This document shows, one piece after another, positions 52,565 to 60,848 of a stretch of 64,000 nt of DNA. Below the pieces are notes generated by a model that saw nothing but the letters and a program-made list of their open reading frames with translations, did not search any database and had not been told where the DNA came from. The translations under genes and the position numbers were made by a program. Position 1 is the stretch's first letter. Every line of letters starts with the position of its first letter. The DNA is from Granulicella rosea (GTDB lineage Bacteria > Acidobacteriota > Terriglobia > Terriglobales > Acidobacteriaceae): assembly GCF_900188085.1 (NCBI RefSeq), contig NZ_FZOU01000001.1:1364001-1428000 (forward strand). Reading direction: 5' to 3'.

Positions 52565-53044
52565 CTATGAAAATAGCATACCTGGGGCGTTACCGAGAGG
52601 TGACCAAAGCGGGATGGCGCGGGCCGCGGCCACAAAGTAGAGTGGATGTTGGGATGGGTGACCTGCACGGTACCGGGGGTAACCAACCCGTTATGAGGCA
52701 AATGCGGCGCGATCGCATCCCGAAAGGGAACCACAAGAGATACCCAAGTGGCTTTACAGATGCTCCCTTGCACAGTTTGTGGAGCATTTTGACACGAAAT
52801 GACCTATACAGAGATATCGGCAAAATCAAACGGATCAGTTGCCGCCGGAAACAGGTTCGGTCACACCAAAGTGTAATTACCGATCGATTGACTTGCGGTT
52901 CGGAGCCGGTTAGCCTCAAGAGACATTGCATGAAAATGGGTGCAACTCTCGCTTCTCGCGCTGCAATCGCCTTTCGCGTTGCAGCGAAACCGTAAGTCGA
53001 ACGCATTCGGGACGACAACCGTGGAACTTACTGGAAAGCCACCT
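52565..53044. other. 480-bp non-coding region upstream of the cellulose operon
   Basis: No credible gene between tRNA-Lys and bcsQ; GC is lower than in the coding regions. It must hold the tRNA promoter (minus) and the cellulose operon promoter (plus). A TTGACT (52888-52893) / 17 bp / TAGCCT (52911-52916) pair, about 130 bp before the bcsQ ATG, is the best promoter candidate. I looked for a c-di-GMP riboswitch pattern and did not find one. Confidence 0.45.
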
Positions 53045-54979
53045 ATGGATACGCAGATGTCGGACGAACTTGAAGAGCAGCCAGTTTCGGAGACGCCGGA
53101 AGATGTGGCGATTCTCTACTCCTGGGCCAATCTTCACGGCGCGAAATATCGCGATTTCTCTGCCTCGCGGCGCGAATATCGCGCGCAGGTAAGACATCGC
53201 GCCGCGGAAGAGCTTCGCCAGGCCGAGTTGAAGGCGCAGGCCGAGGCGGAAGAAGCCGCCGCCGCCGCCGAAAAGGCCGCGCGCGAGGCAGAGCAGGCTG
53301 CCCAGGTTGCGGATGCCTCCGGCATTCACGAGTCGCGGGAGCAGTCGCTGAAGCTGGCCGAGGATGCCGCGCGCATCGCCGCCGCCGAGCGCGTGGAGGC
53401 TGCGCGCCGGGCCGAGGCCGCCGCCATGGCCGAGGCGATCGCGCGTCGCGAAGAGCGGGAGATCGCCGAGGCGCATGCCTCTGCTCAGCGTCAGGCGACG
53501 CGCTATGAGGAATCGGAGTCCCGCCGCCGCGAACTTGCGGGGCCGCAGCCGTACTCGATCGTTCCAGGACAGATCAGCGACCCCTACGTCGTTCAGCAGG
53601 GCTCGACGGTGGACCATCTTTATAGCCCGAACAATGCGCTGGACTATACGCAGGCGAGCCGGCGTTCGTCGCTGTTCGGCGACTCCGGCATACGCGAGGC
53701 ACTGGCTCGCTCGGGGGAGCGTCCCGCGTTCCGGATGCCGGGCGACGATCCGGCGATCCGCGACCGCCGCCGTCCTCAGGGCTTCCGCCCGGATGAGGCG
53801 TCGGGCATACGTCCCGCTTACCGTTCCGGCTCTTCGGGCAGCCGCCCGGCCTATCGGCAGGAGCCGCAGCGCGCGGCGTCGGTTCCGTACAGCCGCGACA
53901 TGTCCTCCGAGTATCGGATGGCCGAGCTTCGCGCCGTGGAGCAGCGGGTCGCCGAGCTTCGCCGTCAGGAGCAGGATCGCGTGGCGCGCGCCACGCAGCC
54001 GGCCCCACGCGTCGAGCAGGATCCCGACGGTCCGGCGTGGCTGTATGCGACGCAGCCTGCCGCGCCGAAGCCGGTTCAGCCAGCCCCGGCGTCTTCCGTT
54101 GCCGATACGCTGCAGTACTCGCGCGAGCGGGTGGCGGCGCGTTGGTTTGCGCTGAAGGGCGTCTTCGAGCCGGGCCAGGAGCCGCCGGTGGAGCCTCAGC
54201 CGGTGCGCCAGAAAGAGACCCGCACGCCGGTTCTCGCGGTATTCTCGCTGGCTGGCGGCGTGGGCAAGACCAGTCTGGTCGCGACGCTGGGCCGCTCGCT
54301 CTCGTCGATGGGCGAAAAGGTGTTGCTGGCCGATACGACCTCGCACGGTCTGCTGCCGTTTTACTTTGGCGCGAGCGAGCTTCGTCCCGGCGTCGTGCGG
54401 ACGTTTTCGCCGCCGAGCGGAAGCGCCGATGCGCCGATCTCTCTGGTGAGCTACGACGTGGACCAGAAGGGAAGAAGCGAAGAGGTTGAGGATGTTCTCG
54501 CCGAAGAGCTCTCCCGCAACAGCCGCGGCAATCATCGGCTGCTGCTCGATCTGAATCCGAGCACCGGCTGGGTGGCGCGACGCATTGCGCGGATGAATCC
54601 GATCGTGCTGGTGCCGGTGGCGCCGGATATGAATTCGGTGATCAGCCTTCAGGCGGTTGAACGATTTTTCAATGGGACCAGCGACCATGAAGGCCGACCT
54701 TTGCAACCCTTCTATGTGCTGAATCAGTTCGACGCTTCGCTGCCTCTGCACCTCGATGTTCGCGAGGTGCTTCGCCGTCAGTTGGGCGATCGTCTTTTGC
54801 CTTTTGTAATCCGCCGTTCACCCGCGGTCAGCGAGGCGCTGGCTGAAGGAATGACGGTAGTCGACTATGCCCCCGAGGCGCCTGTTGCCGAGGATTATCT
54901 CAACATTGCTGCCTGGCTGCGGACCGTATCCGCGCCCGCCACGGCCGGCTTTCGCAACGTCCGATGGAGTGAACGATGA
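53045..54979 (+). CDS. bcsQ: BcsQ-like ATPase of the cellulose operon, with long N-terminal extension
   Basis: 644 aa. The C-terminal third (about 390-640) is a ParA/MinD-type ATPase: VLAVFSLAGGVGKTSLVATL (deviant Walker A with Ala where MinD proteins have the signature Lys), then LLADTTSHGLLPFYFG and LLLDLNPSTGWV. BcsQ helps localise or assemble cellulose synthase. The first 40-70 residues (DVAILYSWANLHGAKYRDFSASRREYR) are conserved-looking. They are followed by an Ala/Glu/Arg coiled coil (about 60-160) and a long disordered Arg/Pro/Ser-rich part. ATG 53045 (MDTQMSDE) with GGAAAG upstream is preferred over an in-frame start at 52940. It overlaps bcsAB by ATGA. Confidence 0.83.
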   Translation: MDTQMSDELEEQPVSETPEDVAILYSWANLHGAKYRDFSASRREYRAQVRHRAAEELRQAELKAQAEAEEAAAAAEKAAREAEQAAQVADASGIHESREQSLKLAEDAARIAAAERVEAARRAEAAAMAEAIARREEREIAEAHASAQRQATRYEESESRRRELAGPQPYSIVPGQISDPYVVQQGSTVDHLYSPNNALDYTQASRRSSLFGDSGIREALARSGERPAFRMPGDDPAIRDRRRPQGFRPDEASGIRPAYRSGSSGSRPAYRQEPQRAASVPYSRDMSSEYRMAELRAVEQRVAELRRQEQDRVARATQPAPRVEQDPDGPAWLYATQPAAPKPVQPAPASSVADTLQYSRERVAARWFALKGVFEPGQEPPVEPQPVRQKETRTPVLAVFSLAGGVGKTSLVATLGRSLSSMGEKVLLADTTSHGLLPFYFGASELRPGVVRTFSPPSGSADAPISLVSYDVDQKGRSEEVEDVLAEELSRNSRGNHRLLLDLNPSTGWVARRIARMNPIVLVPVAPDMNSVISLQAVERFFNGTSDHEGRPLQPFYVLNQFDASLPLHLDVREVLRRQLGDRLLPFVIRRSPAVSEALAEGMTVVDYAPEAPVAEDYLNIAAWLRTVSAPATAGFRNVRWSER

Positions 54980-57900
54980 CCCGGTCGCCTTTATGGAGAG
55001 AGTTTGAGTCGGGAGACAGTTTCCTGCTCAAAGCGCTTCGGCTTTTCATCCTTGTTGGCGGAGTCTTCTTTCTCTGCTTCACGGGCATCCTTGAGCTCAC
55101 TTGGCCCCAGCAGGCTGTGCTGGGGCTGCTGACTGTCCTGCTGGCCATCTGGATGGACAAGAGTTCGAGCTCGTACCTGGTCACGTTGACGCTGATGATG
55201 GTGTCGATGTTCTCGACCTTCCGGTACGGCTTCTGGCGTATTTCGACCACGATCAAATTCTTCCTCGATCCGGGTACGAACTGGACGCCGCTCGATGGCT
55301 TCTTCATCTGGCTGCTGGTCGGCGCCGAGGCGTACGCCTTCGCCATCCTGTTCCTCGGTTATATGCAGACGCTGTGGCCGCTGCGCCGTACGCCGGTGCC
55401 GCTGCCGGACGATCCGGAAGACTGGCCTTCGGTCGACCTGCTGATTCCGACCTACAACGAGCCGCTCTCGGTCGTGCGCTTCACCGCGCTCGCATCGATG
55501 AACATCGACTGGCCGGCCGACAAGCTGAACGTCTACATTCTGGACGACGGCAAGCGCGAGGAGTTCCGCAAGTTTGCGGAAGACGCAGGCATCGGCTACA
55601 TGACGCGCGACGACAACAAGCACGCGAAGGCCGGCAACATCAACCGCGCCATCGAGCGCCTGGACGCGCCGTTCGTCGCCATCTTCGACTGCGACCACGT
55701 GCCCACGCGCAGCTTCCTGCAGGTGACGATGGGCTGGTTCCTGCGCGATCGCAAGCTGGCGATGCTGCAGACGCCGCACCACTTTTATTCGCCGGATCCG
55801 TTCGAGCGCAATCTCGGCCAGTTCCGCGTCATTCCGAACGAAGGCGAGCTGTTCTACGGCATCGTGCAGGACGGCAACGACTTCTGGAACGCGACCTTCT
55901 TCTGCGGATCCTGCGCCGTGCTGCGCCGCACCGCACTCGATGAGATCGGCGGCATCGCGGTCGAGACGGTGACGGAAGATGCGCACACCTCGCTGCGCAT
56001 GCAGAAGAATGGCTGGAACACGGCCTACATCAATATTCCGCAGGCAGCGGGTCTCGCGACCGAGCGTCTGAGCGGTCACGTGAAGCAGCGTATTCGCTGG
56101 GCGCGCGGCATGATTCAGATCCTGCGTACGGACAACCCGCTCTTCGCACCGGGTCTCTCAGGCTGGCAGCGACTTTGCTATTTCAACGCAATGTCGCACT
56201 TCCTGTATGCGCTGCCGCGTCTGATCTTCCTGACCGCGCCGCTGATCTACCTGGTTCTCGGGCACACCAACGTACCCGGCTACTGGGCTGCGATTCTGGC
56301 GTACGCCTTCCCGCACCTCGTTTTGTCGTCGATGACCAACTCGCGCATCCAGGGTCAGCACCGGCACTCGTTCTGGAACGAGATCTACGAGACGGTTCTC
56401 GCCCCGTACATCTTCCTGCCGACGATGCTCGCGCTCATCAATCCGAAGCTGGGCAGCTTCAACGTGACGGCGAAGGGCGGCGTGGTCAATCGCAGCTTCT
56501 TCGACGCGCGCATTGCGCAGCCGTTCCTGGTGATGATGATCTTCAACATCATCGGCCTCATCATCGCGATTCCACGCTTCTTCCATATTTATGTGCCGTT
56601 CCTTGGCTACTATTTCTACGACGGGACCCATCCTGGAACGATCGTGATGAACGTTGTCTGGACGATCTTCAACATGATCATCCTCGGCGTCGCCACGGCG
56701 GTTGCGTGGGAGAGCCAGCAGCGCCGCCAGACGGTGCGCGTGAATATGAGCGTTCCGGCCGACGTCATCCTTGCCGATGGCACGGTCGTACAAGGAACGA
56801 CGATCGACCTTTCGAGCGGCGGTGTTTCGATGACGATGGATCGCCCCTACACGGCTGCGGCGGGTGAGTCGATCAAGCTGGTCTTCCCGGTGCTCGATGG
56901 CGACGCAATGCTGCCTGCCACGATCATCCATGCGGGCAGCGGCGATCTGCGTGCGCAGTTCGATCCGCTGACGCTTCAGGAAGAAGAATCTTTGACGATG
57001 GTGCTGTATTCGCGCGCCGACACCTGGCTGGGCTGGGGCGAGGCGCGCGAGATCGACCGTCCGCTGAAGAGTCTCGGCCGCATCCTGCAACTGTCCATCC
57101 ACGGCTTCGCCAGAACGTTCCGAGGTTTGATGAACACGAAAAAAACACCACCCAAGGGACGTTTGGCCACGACCATCGCACCCCTGCTTCTCTTTGCACT
57201 CCTTGCCGGCTTCACGTCGCGGTTCGCCTCCGCCCAGGTTCAGGTTCCGACGGCTGTCTCCGGCGCTCCGGGAGCAGTTTCGGATGCGACGCCGGATGGC
57301 GGCGTCGCGGCTCGCCCGGTCGCTCCGGGCAACTTCGACAATATCTTCGCTCTGTCGGATGTAGGGCCGGCCGACACCATCGTGCTGCGTGGCGTCGATG
57401 CGTATCATTCGGTCTATTTTTCGGTGCCGCAGACGCAGGTCGTCAAGACCGCGACGATGCACCTGAAATATCACTTCTCGCCGGGCCTGATTCCCGACCT
57501 CAGCCACCTGAAGGTGAGCCTGAACGGAACGCTCTTCGCCACGCTGGCGGTTCACAATCAGCCGACCTTTCACGGCACGATGGAGAACGACCTTACGCCC
57601 GACCAGAAGACCGCTGCGACGCAGGTGCTGAATGTGACCCGCGACGAGAACAGTGCTTTGCTCGAAGCGACGCTGACCATGCCGGCCGAGATGCTGGTTC
57701 ACACCAACGAGCTGACCTTCGAGTTTATCGGCCACTACACGCTGCAGTGCGAAGACCCCTCGCACTCGACGCTGTGGAGCCACGTCGATGCAAGCTCGAC
57801 CATCGAACTCGCCGGCTCGCTGCTTCCTTTGCAGAACGACCTGAAGTTGCTTCCGCTGCCGTTCTATGACTCGGCCGTGAACCTGCATCCCGTGGTTCCG

Positions 57901-59523
57901 ATCGTCTTCCTCAGCCAGCCCTCTCCGCAGGCGCTGCGTGCAGCCGGTATCGTGGCTTCATGGTTCGGCATCCTCACGGACTACCGGCCTGTACATTTCC
58001 AGGTCTCGGTCGGCGCGGCGCTTCCGAGCGGGAACGCCATCGTGATCGGCGAGAGCGCGGCGGATCTTCCTGCAGCCTTGAATGTCGCGGGCAGCGGCGG
58101 TCCGACGATTGCGATGCGGACGAACCCGGTCGATCCCTACTCCAAGCTGTTGATCCTCACGGGCGACAATGCCAACGATCTGGTGACGTCGGCGATGGCG
58201 CTCACGCTGCAGCGCGATCTTCTGCAGAGCGACCTGACTCACATTCCCGTTTCGGGCTTCAAAGCTCCGGGCGCGCGTCAGCCCGACGATGCTCCCCGCT
58301 GGTTGAGCACGGAGCACGATACGCCGCTCGGCGATATCGCTCAGACGGGCGATCTGCAGGGTGACGGCTCGGTGCCGATCCCGGTGTACATGCGTATTCC
58401 GCCGGATCTTTATCTGGCTCACAATCCCGCGATTCAGAATCTCGGCTTCCATATGGGTTACCGCTATAACGGGATCCCGCTGGCGAACGAGAGCTCGCTG
58501 CAGGTGTACATGAACGGCGGTTATGTCAGCTCGACGCCGATGCCGCACACCGAGAAGGCTTCGGCCAAGCTGGACACGGTCATTCCCGTGCCGGTCGTCG
58601 ATATGCGTCCTTTCTCGAACTCGCTGATGATGAAGTTCATCTTCCAGATCGCGAAGAAGGGCAAGTGCCAGGACACGGCGCCGCTGAATCTGCAGGGCAC
58701 GATTCTGAAGGATTCGTATCTCGATATTCGCGACATCCCGCACTGGGCGATCCTGCCGGACCTTGAACTCTTTGCCAACGCAGGTTATCCCTTCACCCGC
58801 AAGGCCGACCTGGCGGAGACGACGGTTGTTCTGCCGGATACCCCGCAGCCGGACGAGATCGAACTCTTCCTGACCTTCATGGGCCACTTCGGCGCGCAGA
58901 CCGGCTACCCGGTACTGAACGTGACGGTCGGCAAGAACGAGGACATGAAGACGGACAGCCAGAAGGACTACATCGTGATGGGTACGGTCGACCAGCCGGC
59001 GCTCGCCAGGATCGATCCTTCACTGCCGGTTCGCATCGATGGCGGCGGTCTGCATGTGCAGGATACGCAGGGCTTCTTCAACTCGCTGCAGCACGCATGG
59101 TGGAAGGTCCGCAGCTCCGATCATATCCAGTCCGGTCAGTTGGAGACGGCGGGCGGTCTGCCCGATGCGCTGATCGAGGGTATCGAGTGGCCGAGCGGTT
59201 CGAACCGTTCCGTGGTGTTGATCGCGCTGCGCGATCACACGGTCATCCCGACCTTCATCAACGCCTTCCTGAAGACCTCGCAGTCGTCGGAGATCTCGCA
59301 GTCGGTCGCGGTGCTGCACGATAAGAAGTTCAGCTCGTACCGCATCGGCAACGACGTCTACAAGGTGGGTTCGCTCTCGTGGTGGGTGCGCATCAACCTG
59401 CTGTTCTCGGAGTTCCCGTGGATTGTGGTCATCTCGACCATCGTCATCGCGATCCTGATGGCGGCCTTGATTCGCGCCATGCTTCGCCGCCGGGCTCGCG
59501 CTCGTCTGCAGGGTAACGACTAG
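54976..59523 (+). CDS. bcsAB: Fused cellulose synthase BcsA-BcsB
   Basis: 1515 aa. The BcsA part (1-about 715) has several transmembrane helices and a GT2 catalytic domain with DDG (about 191), DCD (238), FFCGS, TED (about 335) and QRIRW (about 371-375). A PilZ domain follows (RRQTVR near 583, DLSSGG), through which c-di-GMP activates synthesis from UDP-glucose. The BcsB part starts at Met719 with an apparent embedded signal peptide (MNTKKTPPKGRLATTIAPLL...ASA), continues as the periplasmic guide protein and ends in a membrane anchor (VVISTIVIAILMAALIRAML). The fusion resembles AcsAB of Komagataeibacter. Its ATG overlaps the bcsQ stop. Confidence 0.93.
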   Translation: MTRSPLWREFESGDSFLLKALRLFILVGGVFFLCFTGILELTWPQQAVLGLLTVLLAIWMDKSSSSYLVTLTLMMVSMFSTFRYGFWRISTTIKFFLDPGTNWTPLDGFFIWLLVGAEAYAFAILFLGYMQTLWPLRRTPVPLPDDPEDWPSVDLLIPTYNEPLSVVRFTALASMNIDWPADKLNVYILDDGKREEFRKFAEDAGIGYMTRDDNKHAKAGNINRAIERLDAPFVAIFDCDHVPTRSFLQVTMGWFLRDRKLAMLQTPHHFYSPDPFERNLGQFRVIPNEGELFYGIVQDGNDFWNATFFCGSCAVLRRTALDEIGGIAVETVTEDAHTSLRMQKNGWNTAYINIPQAAGLATERLSGHVKQRIRWARGMIQILRTDNPLFAPGLSGWQRLCYFNAMSHFLYALPRLIFLTAPLIYLVLGHTNVPGYWAAILAYAFPHLVLSSMTNSRIQGQHRHSFWNEIYETVLAPYIFLPTMLALINPKLGSFNVTAKGGVVNRSFFDARIAQPFLVMMIFNIIGLIIAIPRFFHIYVPFLGYYFYDGTHPGTIVMNVVWTIFNMIILGVATAVAWESQQRRQTVRVNMSVPADVILADGTVVQGTTIDLSSGGVSMTMDRPYTAAAGESIKLVFPVLDGDAMLPATIIHAGSGDLRAQFDPLTLQEEESLTMVLYSRADTWLGWGEAREIDRPLKSLGRILQLSIHGFARTFRGLMNTKKTPPKGRLATTIAPLLLFALLAGFTSRFASAQVQVPTAVSGAPGAVSDATPDGGVAARPVAPGNFDNIFALSDVGPADTIVLRGVDAYHSVYFSVPQTQVVKTATMHLKYHFSPGLIPDLSHLKVSLNGTLFATLAVHNQPTFHGTMENDLTPDQKTAATQVLNVTRDENSALLEATLTMPAEMLVHTNELTFEFIGHYTLQCEDPSHSTLWSHVDASSTIELAGSLLPLQNDLKLLPLPFYDSAVNLHPVVPIVFLSQPSPQALRAAGIVASWFGILTDYRPVHFQVSVGAALPSGNAIVIGESAADLPAALNVAGSGGPTIAMRTNPVDPYSKLLILTGDNANDLVTSAMALTLQRDLLQSDLTHIPVSGFKAPGARQPDDAPRWLSTEHDTPLGDIAQTGDLQGDGSVPIPVYMRIPPDLYLAHNPAIQNLGFHMGYRYNGIPLANESSLQVYMNGGYVSSTPMPHTEKASAKLDTVIPVPVVDMRPFSNSLMMKFIFQIAKKGKCQDTAPLNLQGTILKDSYLDIRDIPHWAILPDLELFANAGYPFTRKADLAETTVVLPDTPQPDEIELFLTFMGHFGAQTGYPVLNVTVGKNEDMKTDSQKDYIVMGTVDQPALARIDPSLPVRIDGGGLHVQDTQGFFNSLQHAWWKVRSSDHIQSGQLETAGGLPDALIEGIEWPSGSNRSVVLIALRDHTVIPTFINAFLKTSQSSEISQSVAVLHDKKFSSYRIGNDVYKVGSLSWWVRINLLFSEFPWIVVISTIVIAILMAALIRAMLRRRARARLQGND

Positions 59524-59524
59524 C

Positions 59525-60694
59525 TTGATCAACCGCAGGACATACACGGCCAGCGCGATGAGTCTTCTCATCGCGCTGGCTTTTTCCTTTCAAGCGGGTT
59601 GTCGGGCAGAACAGCCGTGGCCGTTGTGGGAGGCATACAGCCAGCGCTTCATCGATCCGCAGGGACGCGTGATCGACCGCAGCGCAGGCGACCGCACCAC
59701 GAGCGAAGGGCAGGCCTATGCGATGTTCTTCGCGCTGGTGGCCAACGACCGCGTGCGATTCGAAAAGCTGCTGACCTGGACGGAGTCGAACCTCGCGGGC
59801 GGCGACCTGAGCCTGCGTCTTCCGGCCTGGGAGTGGGGCAAGAACGCGCAGGGCGAGTGGAAGACGCTCGATGAGAATCCGGCTTCGGACGCGGACCTGT
59901 GGATGGCTTACACGCTGATGGAGGCGGGGCGTCTGTGGCGGGACGACCGCTATGCCAACCTGGGCCTTACCATGGCGAAGCGGATCGGGCGGCAGGAGGT
60001 AGGCCTGGCGAACGGCGTAGGGCCTACGCTGATCCCCGGCCCGGTGGGCTTTCATCCCGATGAGAACACCTGGCTGCTGAACCCGAGTTATCTGCCGCCG
60101 CCGCTGCTGGCCTATATGGCGCGGTATCAACAGCCGGGACCGTGGACGGGCGTTATCCAATCGCTGCCTGGGCTCTTTGGGCCGGGCAGGGGCGATGGAT
60201 TTGCGATGGACTGGGTCTCGGTATCGTCCGATGGCGTGAAGCCCGCCATCGCGCCCGCACAGCCGACGGCCGGCACGAAGGATCCGCGTGCGGTGGGCAG
60301 CTACGACGCCATCCGGGTGTACCTGTGGGCCGGCATCGCGGACCCCGCGACACCCGGCGTGCATGGGCTGATGGGACAGCTTTCGGGCATGTCCGATTAC
60401 ATGAAGACGGCGGCGGTTCCACCGGTTGAAGTGGACGGTTCGGGCAAGACCACGGGCGTAGATTCGCCGCCGGGATTCTCCGCAGCGGTGGCTCCGTTTC
60501 TGGCGGCGGCGGGGATGAAGACACAGGCTACGGAGCAGTGGCAGCGGCTGAGCGCGACGAAGGATGCCTCATCGGGGCTCTACGGGCGTGCGGCGGCTTA
60601 CTACGATCAAAATTTGGCCCTGTTTTCCACCGGTTTCCTTGAGCAACGGTACCGGTTCGAACGCGATGGAAGACTTAAGCTGAAGTGGAAATAG
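59525..60694 (+). CDS. bcsZ: BcsZ endoglucanase, GH8
   Basis: 389-aa family 8 glycoside hydrolase that trims nascent cellulose in the periplasm. A lipobox-like FQAGC ends a signal sequence (about 25), so it may be a lipoprotein. Catalytic candidates are Glu61 in RTTSEGQAYAMFF and Asp122/Asp124 in NPASDADLWMAYTLMEAGRLW. A GSYDAIRVYLWAG block also fits the (alpha/alpha)6 barrel. Start is TTG at 59525, one base after the bcsAB stop; ATG 59558 would still keep a signal peptide. Third gene of the bcs operon. Confidence 0.9.
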   Translation: MINRRTYTASAMSLLIALAFSFQAGCRAEQPWPLWEAYSQRFIDPQGRVIDRSAGDRTTSEGQAYAMFFALVANDRVRFEKLLTWTESNLAGGDLSLRLPAWEWGKNAQGEWKTLDENPASDADLWMAYTLMEAGRLWRDDRYANLGLTMAKRIGRQEVGLANGVGPTLIPGPVGFHPDENTWLLNPSYLPPPLLAYMARYQQPGPWTGVIQSLPGLFGPGRGDGFAMDWVSVSSDGVKPAIAPAQPTAGTKDPRAVGSYDAIRVYLWAGIADPATPGVHGLMGQLSGMSDYMKTAAVPPVEVDGSGKTTGVDSPPGFSAAVAPFLAAAGMKTQATEQWQRLSATKDASSGLYGRAAAYYDQNLALFSTGFLEQRYRFERDGRLKLKWK

Positions 60695-60848
60695 CCGCGT
60701 ATTTATTGGTGTTTTGCATCGTTTTCAGTGCTCTGAAAGCCCCCCGACAAAAGTGATTACAAGCTGCTCGAAAGACGTTAGTCTCATGACAAGAGCTGCA
60801 TTATCCAACTTGGTACGTCAGGGGTCGGGCAGCGCATTGAATAATTCT

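Noticed and set aside
52565..53044. c-di-GMP (GEMM) riboswitch upstream of bcsQ
   Set aside because: The conserved GEMM core around the ligand pocket and its paired helices could not be found.
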